From Palsa-883 sp035696165 (GTDB lineage Bacteria; Pseudomonadota; Alphaproteobacteria; Acetobacterales; Acetobacteraceae), in assembly GCA_035696165.1 (NCBI GenBank), contig DASRQX010000429.1:1-18013 (forward strand): a stretch of DNA of 18,013 nucleotides. Direction: 5' to 3'. This document shows, one piece after another, positions 1 to 7,699 of this stretch. Position 1 is the first letter of the stretch; the number at the start of each line of letters is the position of its first letter. The notes below the pieces were generated by a model, which worked only from the letters and a program-made list of their open reading frames with translations, ran no database searches and was not told where the DNA came from. The position numbers and the translations under genes are program-made.

Positions 1-836
1 ATCGCCACCAGCACGAGAATGAGCACCAGCGACTCGAATTCGCCGCCGAGCTTGAACGTCGCGAACGCGGAGATCAGGCCGACAATCGGGCCGCCGACCA
101 GCGCGCCGGTATTGTTGCCGATGCCGCCGATCACGCAGGCGATGAAGCCGTAGACGACATATTTCAGTCCCGCCTCGGGCGCGATGGTGATCACAGGAGC
201 GGCGGCGAAGCCGGCCGAGCCGACGATCAGGCCGCTGATGCCAAAGGCCAGCACCTGCAGCCGGCGCACCTTCAGCCCAGCCGCGCGCGCCGCATCGAAG
301 TCCTGCGACAGCGCGCTGATGGCAAGCCCGGGCAAAGTGCTACCGAGGAACCAGCGCAATGCGAGATACCAAAGTATCAGCAGCACGATTGCGAAGAAGT
401 ACGGCGCGGGAATGTACATGTTGAATAGCAGCGCGCCGCGCAGCGGGCTATCGACGGTGGCGGAATAAGGGCCGAGCGTGAGCAGCATGACCGCCCCGAT
501 GATCACCGAAACCGCCATCGTGGTGATCAGCCAGGAATGGCTGTCGTCGGAGTAGCCGAGCGGGATGAGCGTCATGTACCCTTGCACAGCGATCAGCGCG
601 CCGAGCGCCAGCGCGGTGGCGAGCAGGTAGGCGATCCACAGCCACAGCGGCAGGCTCATGCCGTGCTGAGCGAGCAGCAGCGCGCCCATGCCGCCCAGCA
701 CCAGCATGCTGCCCTGCGCGAAGTTCAGGATGCTGCTGGAATTGTGCACGATGTTGAAGCTCATCCCGATCAGGCCAAACAGCGCGCCGGCGCCGATACC
801 GCGGATCGCGATGAACAGCAGTGCGTCGATCGCCAT
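1..836 (-). CDS. livH: HAAT-family ABC transporter permease, LivH type (partial)
   Basis: Inner-membrane permease of a branched-chain-amino-acid-type ABC importer. The minus strand reads from an ATG at 836 to the window edge, giving about 278 codons of a family usually near 290 residues, so only the last few C-terminal residues are missing. It begins MAIDALLFIAIRGIGAGALF and is almost wholly hydrophobic, with repeated membrane segments. The conserved cytoplasmic loop is visible as DFDAARAAGLKVRRLQVLAF, followed by the Gly-rich ISGLIVGSAGFAAAP and VIGGIGNNTGALVGGPIVGL, all typical of LivH. It lies 18 nt downstream of the binding-protein gene in the same operon, so it should form a transporter with it. 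The LivM, LivG and LivF partners would lie left of the window. Substrate is unknown; family-level assignment is secure. Confidence 0.9.
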   Translation of the reverse strand, partial: MAIDALLFIAIRGIGAGALFGLIGMSFNIVHNSSSILNFAQGSMLVLGGMGALLLAQHGMSLPLWLWIAYLLATALALGALIAVQGYMTLIPLGYSDDSHSWLITTMAVSVIIGAVMLLTLGPYSATVDSPLRGALLFNMYIPAPYFFAIVLLILWYLALRWFLGSTLPGLAISALSQDFDAARAAGLKVRRLQVLAFGISGLIVGSAGFAAAPVITIAPEAGLKYVVYGFIACVIGGIGNNTGALVGGPIVGLISAFATFKLGGEFESLVLILVLVA

Positions 837-854
837 GGCCTCGGCCGCGCCGGG

Positions 855-2081
855 TCAGCAGCCCGCGCGTTTGAACATGTAGTTCTCGTTACGGTTCTGC
901 GGCGTTTCCACCAGCACGAAATCGTCCGGCGCGAACATGAAATGACTCTGGTCGGTCGCCCTGCTCTGCTTCACGGTCAGCAATTTAAGATCCGCCGGAT
1001 GCTCGACGATCCATTTGGCGATCGTCGGTCCGTCGGTTTTGCCTGCGTTTGCCTCCACCCCCTGCTTGATGATCGAAACAAGGTCGAAGCCGTTGGCGGC
1101 GCTGTAGAAGTCGGTGATGGCGGGACCGCTGCGGTGCGCCTTTTCGTAGCCGATCGCGCGCTGGACGAATGCGACCATCTCCGGCCGCCCCATGTCGTTC
1201 TCTTTCGGGCAGTAACTGATAGCGCGGACGACCTGGGTCACCATGTTCCGGTAGGCGTCGGGGCCGGCTTTCTCGATCACAAGATCGGGCGCCAGTCCGG
1301 TGGCGAGGCTGCCGACCTCTTTCACGTTCCAGCCGATCTCACTGACGTTCTTCTGCACGATGCCGGTATCGTCCTGACTTGCGGAATACAGAATCAGATA
1401 TTCTGGGTTGGTTCCGCGCAGTGACAAAAGCTGCGGAACGACGTCGGTCGGATGGAACTTGTACTGCTGCACGCCGGTGAGTTCGACGCCCTTTTCCTTC
1501 AGCCTGGCGCGGATCGCCTGCCCGCCGCTCAGGCTCGCGGCCGAATCGTCCTGCAGCAGCGCGACCCGCTTGGCGCCGACCGCGGCCACGTAGTCGGCAA
1601 GCTGCGTGCCGGAGTAGGCGGCCGATCCGATCACGGCGAATTGGTAGGGGCCGTTCTCCGGCGTCAGCAGCGCCGAGCCGCTCTGGGTAAAGTTGGCGAT
1701 CTTGGCCTCGTTCAGCGTCGGCAGTATGGCGACGGTGACGGCACTGGCGACCGGCCCGACCATCGCCTGGATCTTTTCCTGGTAGACGAGGCGCTTGACC
1801 TCGTTCGTGCCGGACGTCGGGTTTGCCTGGTCGTCGCCCTCGACCAGCACGATCTGCCGCCCGCCGATGCCGCCGTTTGCGTTGAACTCCTGGATCGCCA
1901 TGGCGATGCCCATGCGTGTCGCCAGCGCCGAGGCGGCGCCTGGACCCGACAGGGTCATGAGCAGGCCGATCTTGATCGGCTCTTTCGTTTGCGCAGCAAC
2001 GCCTGCCGGCGTCGCAACGCAAGCGATCGCAACGGCAGCGGCGAGAGATGCCAGTCGCAGGAATGGATGCTTCGATCTCAT
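855..2081 (-). CDS. HAAT-family ABC transporter substrate-binding protein (LivK-like)
   Basis: Periplasmic binding protein, 408 aa, of the type I fold (Peripl_BP_6 / LivJ-LivK group). Residues 1-30 form a signal peptide with a basic start (MRSKHPFLR), an Ala/Val-rich core and a likely cleavage near GVAAQ. The mature protein opens with IKIGLLMTLSGPGA, the classical first strand, followed by the family's NANGGIGGRQIVLVEGDD segment and VKRLVYQEKIQAMVGPVAS. The ATG at 2081 follows a good ribosome binding site (GAGGGA). It is fourth in the minus-strand operon, 44 nt after the aldolase gene and 18 nt before livH. Family members bind amino acids, aromatic acids, amides or urea; the ligand cannot be told here. 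Placement among catabolic genes suggests uptake of the pathway substrate, which is an inference. Confidence 0.92.
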   Translation of the reverse strand: MRSKHPFLRLASLAAAVAIACVATPAGVAAQTKEPIKIGLLMTLSGPGAASALATRMGIAMAIQEFNANGGIGGRQIVLVEGDDQANPTSGTNEVKRLVYQEKIQAMVGPVASAVTVAILPTLNEAKIANFTQSGSALLTPENGPYQFAVIGSAAYSGTQLADYVAAVGAKRVALLQDDSAASLSGGQAIRARLKEKGVELTGVQQYKFHPTDVVPQLLSLRGTNPEYLILYSASQDDTGIVQKNVSEIGWNVKEVGSLATGLAPDLVIEKAGPDAYRNMVTQVVRAISYCPKENDMGRPEMVAFVQRAIGYEKAHRSGPAITDFYSAANGFDLVSIIKQGVEANAGKTDGPTIAKWIVEHPADLKLLTVKQSRATDQSHFMFAPDDFVLVETPQNRNENYMFKRAGC

Positions 2082-2125
2082 GTTTCCCTCGCTAAGCCCG
2101 CCTTAAAGCAATGATAGCCGGCCTA

Positions 2126-2896
2126 TCACCAGCTGGTGGGGTCGCCGTAGTCCTTTGCGGCCCGCTCGGCCGCTGTCTTGAGCAGATTCTGATCGTTCGA
2201 ATGGAGAAACGCGGCAACGCCAAGGTCGCGCATGGCACGGGCATCCTCGCGGCCGGAGACGAGTGCGATGGTGGGCATGTTCGCCGCGCGCGCGGCGTCG
2301 GTGATGCGCAGGACAGCGGCCTTCATCGCCTCGGCGCCAAGGGCCGCGGACAGGTCGCCGCGGCCTATGAAGAACGCGTCGATCCCTTCGACTGCTGCGA
2401 TCGCGGACAGATTGGACAGCGTGGCCGCGTCCTCGATCATGGCGATGCATGCGGTGGTGGCGTCCTGCTCGGCGATATGATCGGGGCCGGGTACGCCGCC
2501 GTACGCCCCTGCGCGCGTCGTGGTGGCGAAGCCGCGCACGCCGCCGCGGTGGCGGCAGGCGGCGGCGATCGCGCGTGCCTTCTCCGCGGAATCACAGTGC
2601 GGGACCATGATGCCGTTCGCACCGCAATCGAGCGCGGCCATGATCGCCGCGGCGTTCGCCTCCGGCACCCGCACGATGGCGGCGATACCGGCGGCGCGCG
2701 CGGCGAGGCAGGCAATGTCGAGCGCCGAACGATCGAACGCTGCGTGCTCCTGGTCGATGATGACGAAGTCGAAGCCGGCAAGACCGACGATCTCGATGGT
2801 ATGCGAGGTCGGGATCTTAATGAAGGTGCCGAGCACATGCTGCCGCTGTTTGATCCTGTGGCGGAAATCGCGCGGCGCGAGGCGTTGCTGGGGCAT
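2126..2896 (-). CDS. HpcH/HpaI-family aldolase (2-keto-3-deoxy acid aldolase type)
   Basis: Class II, metal-dependent aldolase of the HpcH/HpaI/GarL family, 256 aa, the usual length. Family enzymes split 4-hydroxy-2-oxo acids into pyruvate plus an aldehyde or glyoxylate-type product. The key positions are visible: VIIDQEHAAFD with catalytic-type His51, VRVP with Arg76 (substrate carboxylate), MIE with metal ligand Glu155, and IGRGDLSAALG with metal ligand Asp181. The family's usual GPNDLS is altered to GRGDLS. The ATG at 2896 has AGAGGA about 8 nt upstream. It sits between the SMP-30 lactonase (49 nt upstream) and the binding-protein gene, consistent with a lactone-to-2-oxo-acid-to-pyruvate route. 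The true substrate is not determinable; citrate-lyase-beta-like activity is the less likely alternative. Confidence 0.9.
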   Translation of the reverse strand: MPQQRLAPRDFRHRIKQRQHVLGTFIKIPTSHTIEIVGLAGFDFVIIDQEHAAFDRSALDIACLAARAAGIAAIVRVPEANAAAIMAALDCGANGIMVPHCDSAEKARAIAAACRHRGGVRGFATTTRAGAYGGVPGPDHIAEQDATTACIAMIEDAATLSNLSAIAAVEGIDAFFIGRGDLSAALGAEAMKAAVLRITDAARAANMPTIALVSGREDARAMRDLGVAAFLHSNDQNLLKTAAERAAKDYGDPTSW

Positions 2897-2945
2897 GGGC
2901 TGTGTCCTCTGGAGTGGGAATTGCCGCGGCCGGTCCGCGGCCGGC

Positions 2946-3878
2946 TCACCCAGCTTGGAGCCGCGGCACCGGCATGCCGGGAATCCCCAGGCGAATGCGA
3001 TTGAGCGTCGTGAGCCCGGTGAAGTAGAGCGTCGACCAGTCGTCGTCGCCCCAGTTCATGTTGATCGGCCGGTTCGCACCCCCGCTGAGGATCGTGCCGA
3101 TATGCTTGCCGGCGGGGTTCAGCACCCAGATGCCGCCTGGCCCAGTGCAGTACAGGTTGCCCTCGATATCGACCTTCATGCCGTCGGGTGCGCCGGGGCG
3201 GGAGTCGCCCTTCATGTCGCAGAACAGCCGCTCGGTGCCGAGATCGGGAAACCCGTTGGGCTCGACGTCGTAGGCCATGATCAGCTTGCGGCCGAGGTTA
3301 GAGTCGTTGACGTACAGGATTTTCTCGTCGGGCGCGAAGCACAGCCCGTTCGGATTGGCGAAGCTGCGGATGATCAGGTTGACGCGCGCAAGGTCGGGCG
3401 ACACGCGGTAGACGCCAGCAATATCGAGCTCCGCATGATGGTCGGGCGGCGTCAGCGGCGGGCGCGGCGGCGGATCGGTGAAGTAGATGCCGCCGTCGGT
3501 TCGCACGACCACGTCGTTGGGCCGGTTGAAACGCAGGCCGCGGTAGCGCTCGGCGATGACGGTGATGGAGCCGTCCGCCTCCTCGCGATCGACGCAGCGG
3601 CTGATGTGGTGGCAGACCACGAGCCGCCCCTGCCGGTCGCGCGTCATGCCGTTGGCGTTCGCGGTACCGTCCTTGTGCAGGGTGATACCTTCACTTGGAT
3701 GCCACTTGTAGCGCCGGCTGCCGTGGATGTCGCTGAACAGCAGGTAGCCGCCTTCATGGATCCAGATCGGGCCCTCCACCGGTCCGCCAGGTCCGCCGTA
3801 GCCGCTGCCGAGCTGTTCGGCCGTGCGGTCGGGCGGCGCGATCCTGAGCATGGCCTCGTCGAGAAGTTCCACCGCCAC
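2946..3878 (-). CDS. SMP-30/gluconolactonase/LRE family hydrolase
   Basis: Six-bladed beta-propeller lactonase of the SMP-30/gluconolactonase family, 310 aa, with no signal peptide and so probably cytoplasmic. The metal site of the family can be traced: Glu35 in EGPIW, the FNRPNDVVV segment (Asn118/Asn121), Asn177 in NPNGL, and Asp232 in the PDGMKVD motif, matching the Glu, Asn, Asn, Asp pattern of SMP-30. Start is a GTG at 3878 preceded by a run of Gs; an in-frame ATG ten codons in would remove part of the N-terminal strand. It lies between the MetE-like gene (57 nt upstream) and the aldolase. Members hydrolyse sugar lactones or other lactones, so a lactone intermediate is likely, but which one is unknown. 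Confidence 0.9.
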   Translation of the reverse strand: MAVELLDEAMLRIAPPDRTAEQLGSGYGGPGGPVEGPIWIHEGGYLLFSDIHGSRRYKWHPSEGITLHKDGTANANGMTRDRQGRLVVCHHISRCVDREEADGSITVIAERYRGLRFNRPNDVVVRTDGGIYFTDPPPRPPLTPPDHHAELDIAGVYRVSPDLARVNLIIRSFANPNGLCFAPDEKILYVNDSNLGRKLIMAYDVEPNGFPDLGTERLFCDMKGDSRPGAPDGMKVDIEGNLYCTGPGGIWVLNPAGKHIGTILSGGANRPINMNWGDDDWSTLYFTGLTTLNRIRLGIPGMPVPRLQAG

Positions 3879-3935
3879 GGCGCGTCCCCCCGTTTGCCTG
3901 TCCGTTGTTTTGTCTGTCCGCTGTTCAGGCGCCGG

Positions 3936-5147
3936 TCATCTCCAGAGCTCCTGCGAGGCGAGCTTCGCGCCTTCGACCAGCGTTGCGAGCTTCGCCCACT
4001 GCACCTCATCGTGCACGCGGATCATGCTCCAGCCCTGGGCGAAACCGCAGTCGGTGCCTGCAATGACGTTCTCGCGCCCGATCACCGAGGCGTAGTTCTT
4101 GATCCGCATAGCGACTACCTCGGGATGCTCGACGACGTTGGTCTGGTGGCTGATGACGCCGGGGATCAGGATCTTGCCGTCAGGCAGCTTAACGTCTTTC
4201 CACACCGTCCATTCATGTTCGTGCCGCGGGTTTGCTGCCTCGATCGAATAGGCCTGCGCGTTGATCTTGAGGATAAGGTCGACGATGTCCTTCAGCGGAA
4301 CATCCGTGGTGTGCGGCGTGTTCATGCTGCCCCAGCACAGATGGTAGCGGACGCGGTCCTCCGGGATGCCGCGCAGCGCGTGGTTGTAGGCCTCGATCTG
4401 CATCTCCGAGGCGCGCCGTGTTTCTTCCCAGGTCGCGTAGTCCTTGCCGGGTATGATCTGATTGCGCGCGGGCAGGCCGAGATCGAGCTGCACGACGAAG
4501 CCGGCATCGACGATCGCCTTATATTCCTCGTGCATGGCGTCGGCCAGCGCGTAGAGATAGGCCTGCTCGGTAGGATAGACCTGATCGGTGTCAATGTCCG
4601 AACGCGACGGCGTGGCCGCCGGCATGAAGGCCTCGGCGAATTGTTGTCCGTCCAGAGCGGCCTTGAAGTTGGCGATGTCGCGCTGCACTTGCGCCTGGCC
4701 CTGGTATTTGATCGGGGCGACCACGGAGTGCACATCGGGCGGGGCGGCCAGCGCGGCGCGGATCGTTTCCTGTGGGATCGAAGGCGGCATCCACATGACG
4801 GAGAACATGGCGTTGTACTGCGCCATGAAGCCCGGGAATTCGTCCCTCAGCTTGGCGTAGGTATAGGGCTTCGTGGTGTCGGGCGGTGTGGGGCCGAGGC
4901 CGGCGAGCCGCTCGGAGACGTAGCTGGTAAAGGACGGCTTGGAGAATTCGCCGTCGCTCGGGATGTCGATGCCGGTCACGGCCTGGCGGCGGACAACCTT
5001 GGCCACGCCCTGCTGCACCTTCGCCTCGAACGCCGCCTTGTCGACCGACTTGCCGGCGGCCATGAGCAGGATGTCCTCGAGCACATCGGGCGGACGGACC
5101 AGGCTGCCGACATGCGTGGTCAGAATCCGGTCAGTGCTGCGTTTCAT
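3936..5147 (-). CDS. Cobalamin-independent methionine synthase (MetE C-terminal domain) family protein
   Basis: A 403-aa stand-alone homologue of the catalytic C-terminal barrel of MetE. It lacks the N-terminal half of full MetE (about 750 aa). The zinc ligands of the family are in place: His269-x-Cys271 in YHLCWGSMN, Glu303 in SIEAANPRHEHEW and Cys367 in GTDCGFAQGW. It opens with RILTTHVGSLVRPPD, the typical start of this short group. The ATG at 5147 is chosen over an in-frame GTG at 5162 because AGGAGG lies 6 nt before the ATG and the GTG would fall on that site. It is the first gene of the minus operon, driven from the divergent region. Relatives include methionine synthases and the thiol alkyltransferase of epoxyalkane metabolism (coenzyme M). 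Placement in a catabolic operon makes alkyl or methyl transfer to a thiol other than homocysteine possible. Confidence 0.88.
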   Translation of the reverse strand: MKRSTDRILTTHVGSLVRPPDVLEDILLMAAGKSVDKAAFEAKVQQGVAKVVRRQAVTGIDIPSDGEFSKPSFTSYVSERLAGLGPTPPDTTKPYTYAKLRDEFPGFMAQYNAMFSVMWMPPSIPQETIRAALAAPPDVHSVVAPIKYQGQAQVQRDIANFKAALDGQQFAEAFMPAATPSRSDIDTDQVYPTEQAYLYALADAMHEEYKAIVDAGFVVQLDLGLPARNQIIPGKDYATWEETRRASEMQIEAYNHALRGIPEDRVRYHLCWGSMNTPHTTDVPLKDIVDLILKINAQAYSIEAANPRHEHEWTVWKDVKLPDGKILIPGVISHQTNVVEHPEVVAMRIKNYASVIGRENVIAGTDCGFAQGWSMIRVHDEVQWAKLATLVEGAKLASQELWR

Positions 5148-5181
5148 GGGCTCCTCCTGCACGCCCGCCAGCGCGCTGTGA

Positions 5182-5202
5182 AATCCGGTTCTTTTCCGGA
5201 TT
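5182..5202. promoter_or_regulatory. Candidate operator: perfect 7-bp inverted repeat upstream of the MetE-like gene
   Basis: AATCCGG and CCGGATT flank a 7-nt T-rich spacer, a perfect dyad. It lies 35-55 nt upstream of the minus-strand start at 5147 and just downstream of the candidate minus promoter, where a repressor would block initiation or clearance. Its TCCG...CGGA arms match those at 5303-5334. An extra TTCCGG follows at 5201-5206. Binding by the IclR protein encoded at 6784 is inferred. An RNA hairpin in the leader is the alternative. Confidence 0.45.
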
Positions 5203-5223
5203 CCGGCTGTTCATTGCAGCGGA

Positions 5224-5252
5224 AGACTAGGTTGCGCTCGCAATGCCGTCAA
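5224..5252 (-). promoter_or_regulatory. Candidate sigma-70 promoter for the minus-strand operon
   Basis: Read on the minus strand, TTGACG (5252-5247) is followed after exactly 17 nt by TAGTCT (5229-5224). The -35 matches the consensus at five of six bases and the -10 at three of six. Transcription would start near 5216 and run into the dyad at 5182-5202 before the MetE-like start. Prediction by eye only. Confidence 0.4.
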
Positions 5253-5273
5253 CCGGCTGCAATTCGCTCCAAA

Positions 5274-5302
5274 TTGACAATCGGAGATCGCAGTGTCATG
5301 CA
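5274..5302 (+). promoter_or_regulatory. Candidate sigma-70 promoter for the CoA-transferase/IclR/transport operon
   Basis: A perfect TTGACA (5274-5279) is followed after 17 nt by CATGCA (5297-5302), a weak -10. It is preceded by TG at 5294-5295, in the place of an extended -10 element. The start of transcription would fall within the dyads at 5303-5334, so a bound repressor would occlude it. The -10 is poor, hence the modest confidence. Confidence 0.4.
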
Positions 5303-5334
5303 TCCGGTATGCGGAAAAAATCCGAATAAGCGGA
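5303..5334. promoter_or_regulatory. Candidate tandem operator: two TCCG...CGGA dyads
   Basis: TCCG-N5-CGGA (5303-5315) and TCCG-N6-CGGA (5321-5334) stand side by side, with their left arms 18 bp apart. The second extends to ATCCG...CGGAT. They lie between the candidate plus promoter and the ribosome binding site AGGGAGG at 5338-5344 of the CoA-transferase gene. The arms are those of the dyad at 5182-5202. Short dyads of this kind near divergent promoters are common targets of IclR-family repressors; the link to the local IclR is inferred. Confidence 0.45.
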
Positions 5335-5348
5335 TATAGGGAGGTGCC

Positions 5349-6770
5349 ATGGAAGCCGATGCTCGGTCTGTCCTGCAGTCGCTGCTGACCACCCTTGACC
5401 TGCCGCTCGCAGCGATCGACCGCAACATCCGCCTCGTCGGGCGCGATCCGGTCGTGCCCAGCCGCTATCGCGTCGGGCTCGCCAGTGCCTGTGCTCTCGC
5501 GGCACAAGCAGCCGGCATCATCGAGATCTGGAAGCAACGCGGCGGGCGCGACCAGACCGTGACCATCGACCTGCGGCGCGCGTCGGTGCCCGGTTTGCGC
5601 ACCATCTCCCACATGCGCCGGGGCGGCCGCAGGCTTCAGGTTCCCTGGCCGGCCTCGGAGCGCCAGGTTTTCTTCGCGACCAGCGATGACCGCCTGATGT
5701 ACCTCATGCGCCACGCCGTGTATTACCAGCACCTCTCCAAGTTGCTCGCCTTCCTCGACTGTTCCCCCGACAGCGCCTCGATCGCGCGCGCGGTATCGCG
5801 CTGGAATGCCGCGGCGCTCGAGGATGCGCTGGCCGAGCGCGGACTGATGGGCACCATCGTGCGCACCTACGACGAATGGCGCGGCAGCCCGCAAGGCCGC
5901 CATCTCGAAAGCCGGCTGCCGGTCGAGATCGAGCGGATCGGCGACGGCGACCCGGTGCCGTTCACGCCGGCGGCGCGCCCGCTGTCCGGCATCAGGGTCA
6001 TCGACATGGCGCATGTGCTTGCTGGTCCCGTCACCTCGCGCGTATTGGCCGAGCAGGGCGCCGAAGTGATGCACGTTTCGGCACCGTATCAGCCGGATCC
6101 CGCTCACGTCGTCATCGACACGGGCTTCGGCAAACGCAGCGCGTTTGTGGACCTCGAACGCCCGGAGGACGTTGCGAGCCTCTATCGGCTGATCGAGGGC
6201 GCCGACATCTTCTCGCATTCCTGGCGCCCGGGCTCGCTCGACCGCCGCGGCCTTTCGCCGGCGGAACTCGTCCGGCGGCGCCCCGGGCTGATCTATGTCT
6301 CGGTGAGTTGCTATGGCTATGACGGGCCCTGGGCAAGACGCGCCGGCTACGATCCGCTTGGCCAGGTGGCAAGCGGGCTCGCCGCCGGCGAAGGCTCGGT
6401 CGAGGCGCCACGGATGGCCTCCACCTTTACGCTCAACGACTATCTTGCCGCCTACCTCGCGGCCGCCGGCACCAACAGCGCCTTGCTCCGGCGCGCGCGC
6501 GAGGGCGGCAGCTATCACGTGAAGGTTTCGCTCACCGGGGCTTCGGTCTGGCTCCAGATGCTCGGGCAAATGCCGCGGCAATACTGGCAGGACGGGACGG
6601 ACGGGGTCGCACAACTGCCCGATCCGGCGCCGGACGAGCTCACCACGACGGTTACCCCATATGGCGTGATCGAACACCCGCTGCCGATACCGCAATATTC
6701 CGAGACGCCATCGTTCTGGGAAATTCCCCCCGAGCCTGCCGGCGCGTCGGATCCCGTCTGGCGCATGTAG
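5349..6770 (+). CDS. Family III CoA-transferase (CaiB/BaiF) with N-terminal extension
   Basis: Predicted acyl-CoA:carboxylate CoA-transferase, 473 aa. The recognisable CaiB/BaiF domain starts near residue 211 with GIRVIDMAHVLAGPVTSRVL and AEQGAEVMHV, continues with DLERPEDV, FSHSWRPGSLDRRGL, and YVSVSCYGYDGPWARRAGYDPL, and includes Asp364 in LNDYLAAYLAAAG, aligned by eye with the nucleophilic Asp of the family. Residues 1-205 precede this domain and contain SRYRVGLASACALAAQAAG and VRTYDEWRGSPQGRHL, resembling segments seen in longer family members. The ATG at 5349 has AGGGAGG 4 nt upstream. It is the first gene of the plus operon, 13 nt before the IclR gene. It probably activates a carboxylic acid entering the pathway; the acid is unknown. 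Confidence 0.88.
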   Translation: MEADARSVLQSLLTTLDLPLAAIDRNIRLVGRDPVVPSRYRVGLASACALAAQAAGIIEIWKQRGGRDQTVTIDLRRASVPGLRTISHMRRGGRRLQVPWPASERQVFFATSDDRLMYLMRHAVYYQHLSKLLAFLDCSPDSASIARAVSRWNAAALEDALAERGLMGTIVRTYDEWRGSPQGRHLESRLPVEIERIGDGDPVPFTPAARPLSGIRVIDMAHVLAGPVTSRVLAEQGAEVMHVSAPYQPDPAHVVIDTGFGKRSAFVDLERPEDVASLYRLIEGADIFSHSWRPGSLDRRGLSPAELVRRRPGLIYVSVSCYGYDGPWARRAGYDPLGQVASGLAAGEGSVEAPRMASTFTLNDYLAAYLAAAGTNSALLRRAREGGSYHVKVSLTGASVWLQMLGQMPRQYWQDGTDGVAQLPDPAPDELTTTVTPYGVIEHPLPIPQYSETPSFWEIPPEPAGASDPVWRM

Positions 6771-6783
6771 CAGGCGCGCGCTT

Positions 6784-7671
6784 TTGGCCCAGCCCAACGA
6801 GGATATGGCGAGTTCGGTCCTCCGTCCGGCCCGCGGACCGGCCTCCGGTTCGGCCAACGCGCGCGACCGCAAGCGCCTCGATGGTGGCGCGACGGCGGGC
6901 GACCGACGGTTTGAGGACGAGGAGTTCATCAAGTCCCTCGCCAAGGGGTTGGCCGTCATCGAAAGCTTCGGCCCCGACTATCCGGAAATGAACCTTTCCA
7001 CCGTCGCCAGGCGCAATGGCCTGACCCCGGGCTCGACGCGCCGCGTGCTCAATACACTTACGAAACTTGGCTACGTCTGGATGCAGGATCAGCGCTATCG
7101 GCTGTCGGCCCGTGCGCTTCGGCTCGGCTATGCCTACCTGTCCTCGCAGCCGATTGTGAACCTGATACAGCCTCGGCTGTCGGCGCTCTCCGAGGCCCTG
7201 AATGAGTCCTGTGCGCTGTCGATCCTCGACGGGACCGACGCCGTCTGCATCGCGCGGGCAACAGCGCGGCGGCTCGAGCGCGACTACATGAGCGTCGGCG
7301 CGCGCTGGCCGGCGCACGCGACCTCGGCGGGCAAGGTGCTGCTCGGCGCTTTCTCGAGAGAGGCGATTTACGCGCTCTACGAAGGTCACGCCCCGTTGCC
7401 AGCGGTGACGCCCTTCACCATCACCGACCTTCAGGTGCTGCTCCAGCAGATCGGCAAGGCCCGGCAGGACGGCTGGTGCTACATCAATCAAGAGACCGCG
7501 CTGGGGATCGCTTCGCTCTCGGTGCCGATCCGGGTCGAAGGTGAGACCCACTATTCGCTCAGCGTCAGTGCACACGTGAACTTCGCCGTGACCACGATCA
7601 TGGAGCGCTACCTTCCTGACCTGCTCGGGACCGCAACGTTGATTTCGGGGATGTTAGCCACCAAAACATAA
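6784..7671 (+). CDS. IclR-family transcriptional regulator (PcaR/PobR-like)
   Basis: DNA-binding regulator of about 295 aa. A winged helix-turn-helix occupies residues 48-102 (FIKSLAKGLAVIESFG, then LSTVARRNGLTPGSTRRVL and TLTKLGYVW). An IclR effector domain follows to about residue 290, with HATSAGKVLLGAFSREAIYALY. The N-terminal wording resembles the PcaR/PcaU/PobR branch, which responds to aromatic acids. The start is uncertain: TTG at 6784 has AGG about 9 nt upstream, while ATG at 6805 has GAGGA only 1 nt upstream. Either leaves an unusually long, low-complexity stretch before the helix-turn-helix. It lies within the plus operon, so it is probably autoregulated and may control the divergent dyads at 5182-5334. 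The inducer is unknown. Confidence 0.92.
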   Translation: MAQPNEDMASSVLRPARGPASGSANARDRKRLDGGATAGDRRFEDEEFIKSLAKGLAVIESFGPDYPEMNLSTVARRNGLTPGSTRRVLNTLTKLGYVWMQDQRYRLSARALRLGYAYLSSQPIVNLIQPRLSALSEALNESCALSILDGTDAVCIARATARRLERDYMSVGARWPAHATSAGKVLLGAFSREAIYALYEGHAPLPAVTPFTITDLQVLLQQIGKARQDGWCYINQETALGIASLSVPIRVEGETHYSLSVSAHVNFAVTTIMERYLPDLLGTATLISGMLATKT

Positions 7672-7699
7672 CCACACCGCAAACAGGGGGAGAAACGCA

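Noticed and set aside
2520..5339. A 939-codon open frame on the plus strand
   Set aside because: It lies opposite three well-recognised minus-strand genes. Its translation is rich in Arg, Asp and His with no domain. Such long antisense frames are expected in GC-rich DNA.
5211..6959. A 582-codon minus-strand open frame
   Set aside because: It is the antisense shadow of the CoA-transferase and IclR genes and crosses the divergent promoters.
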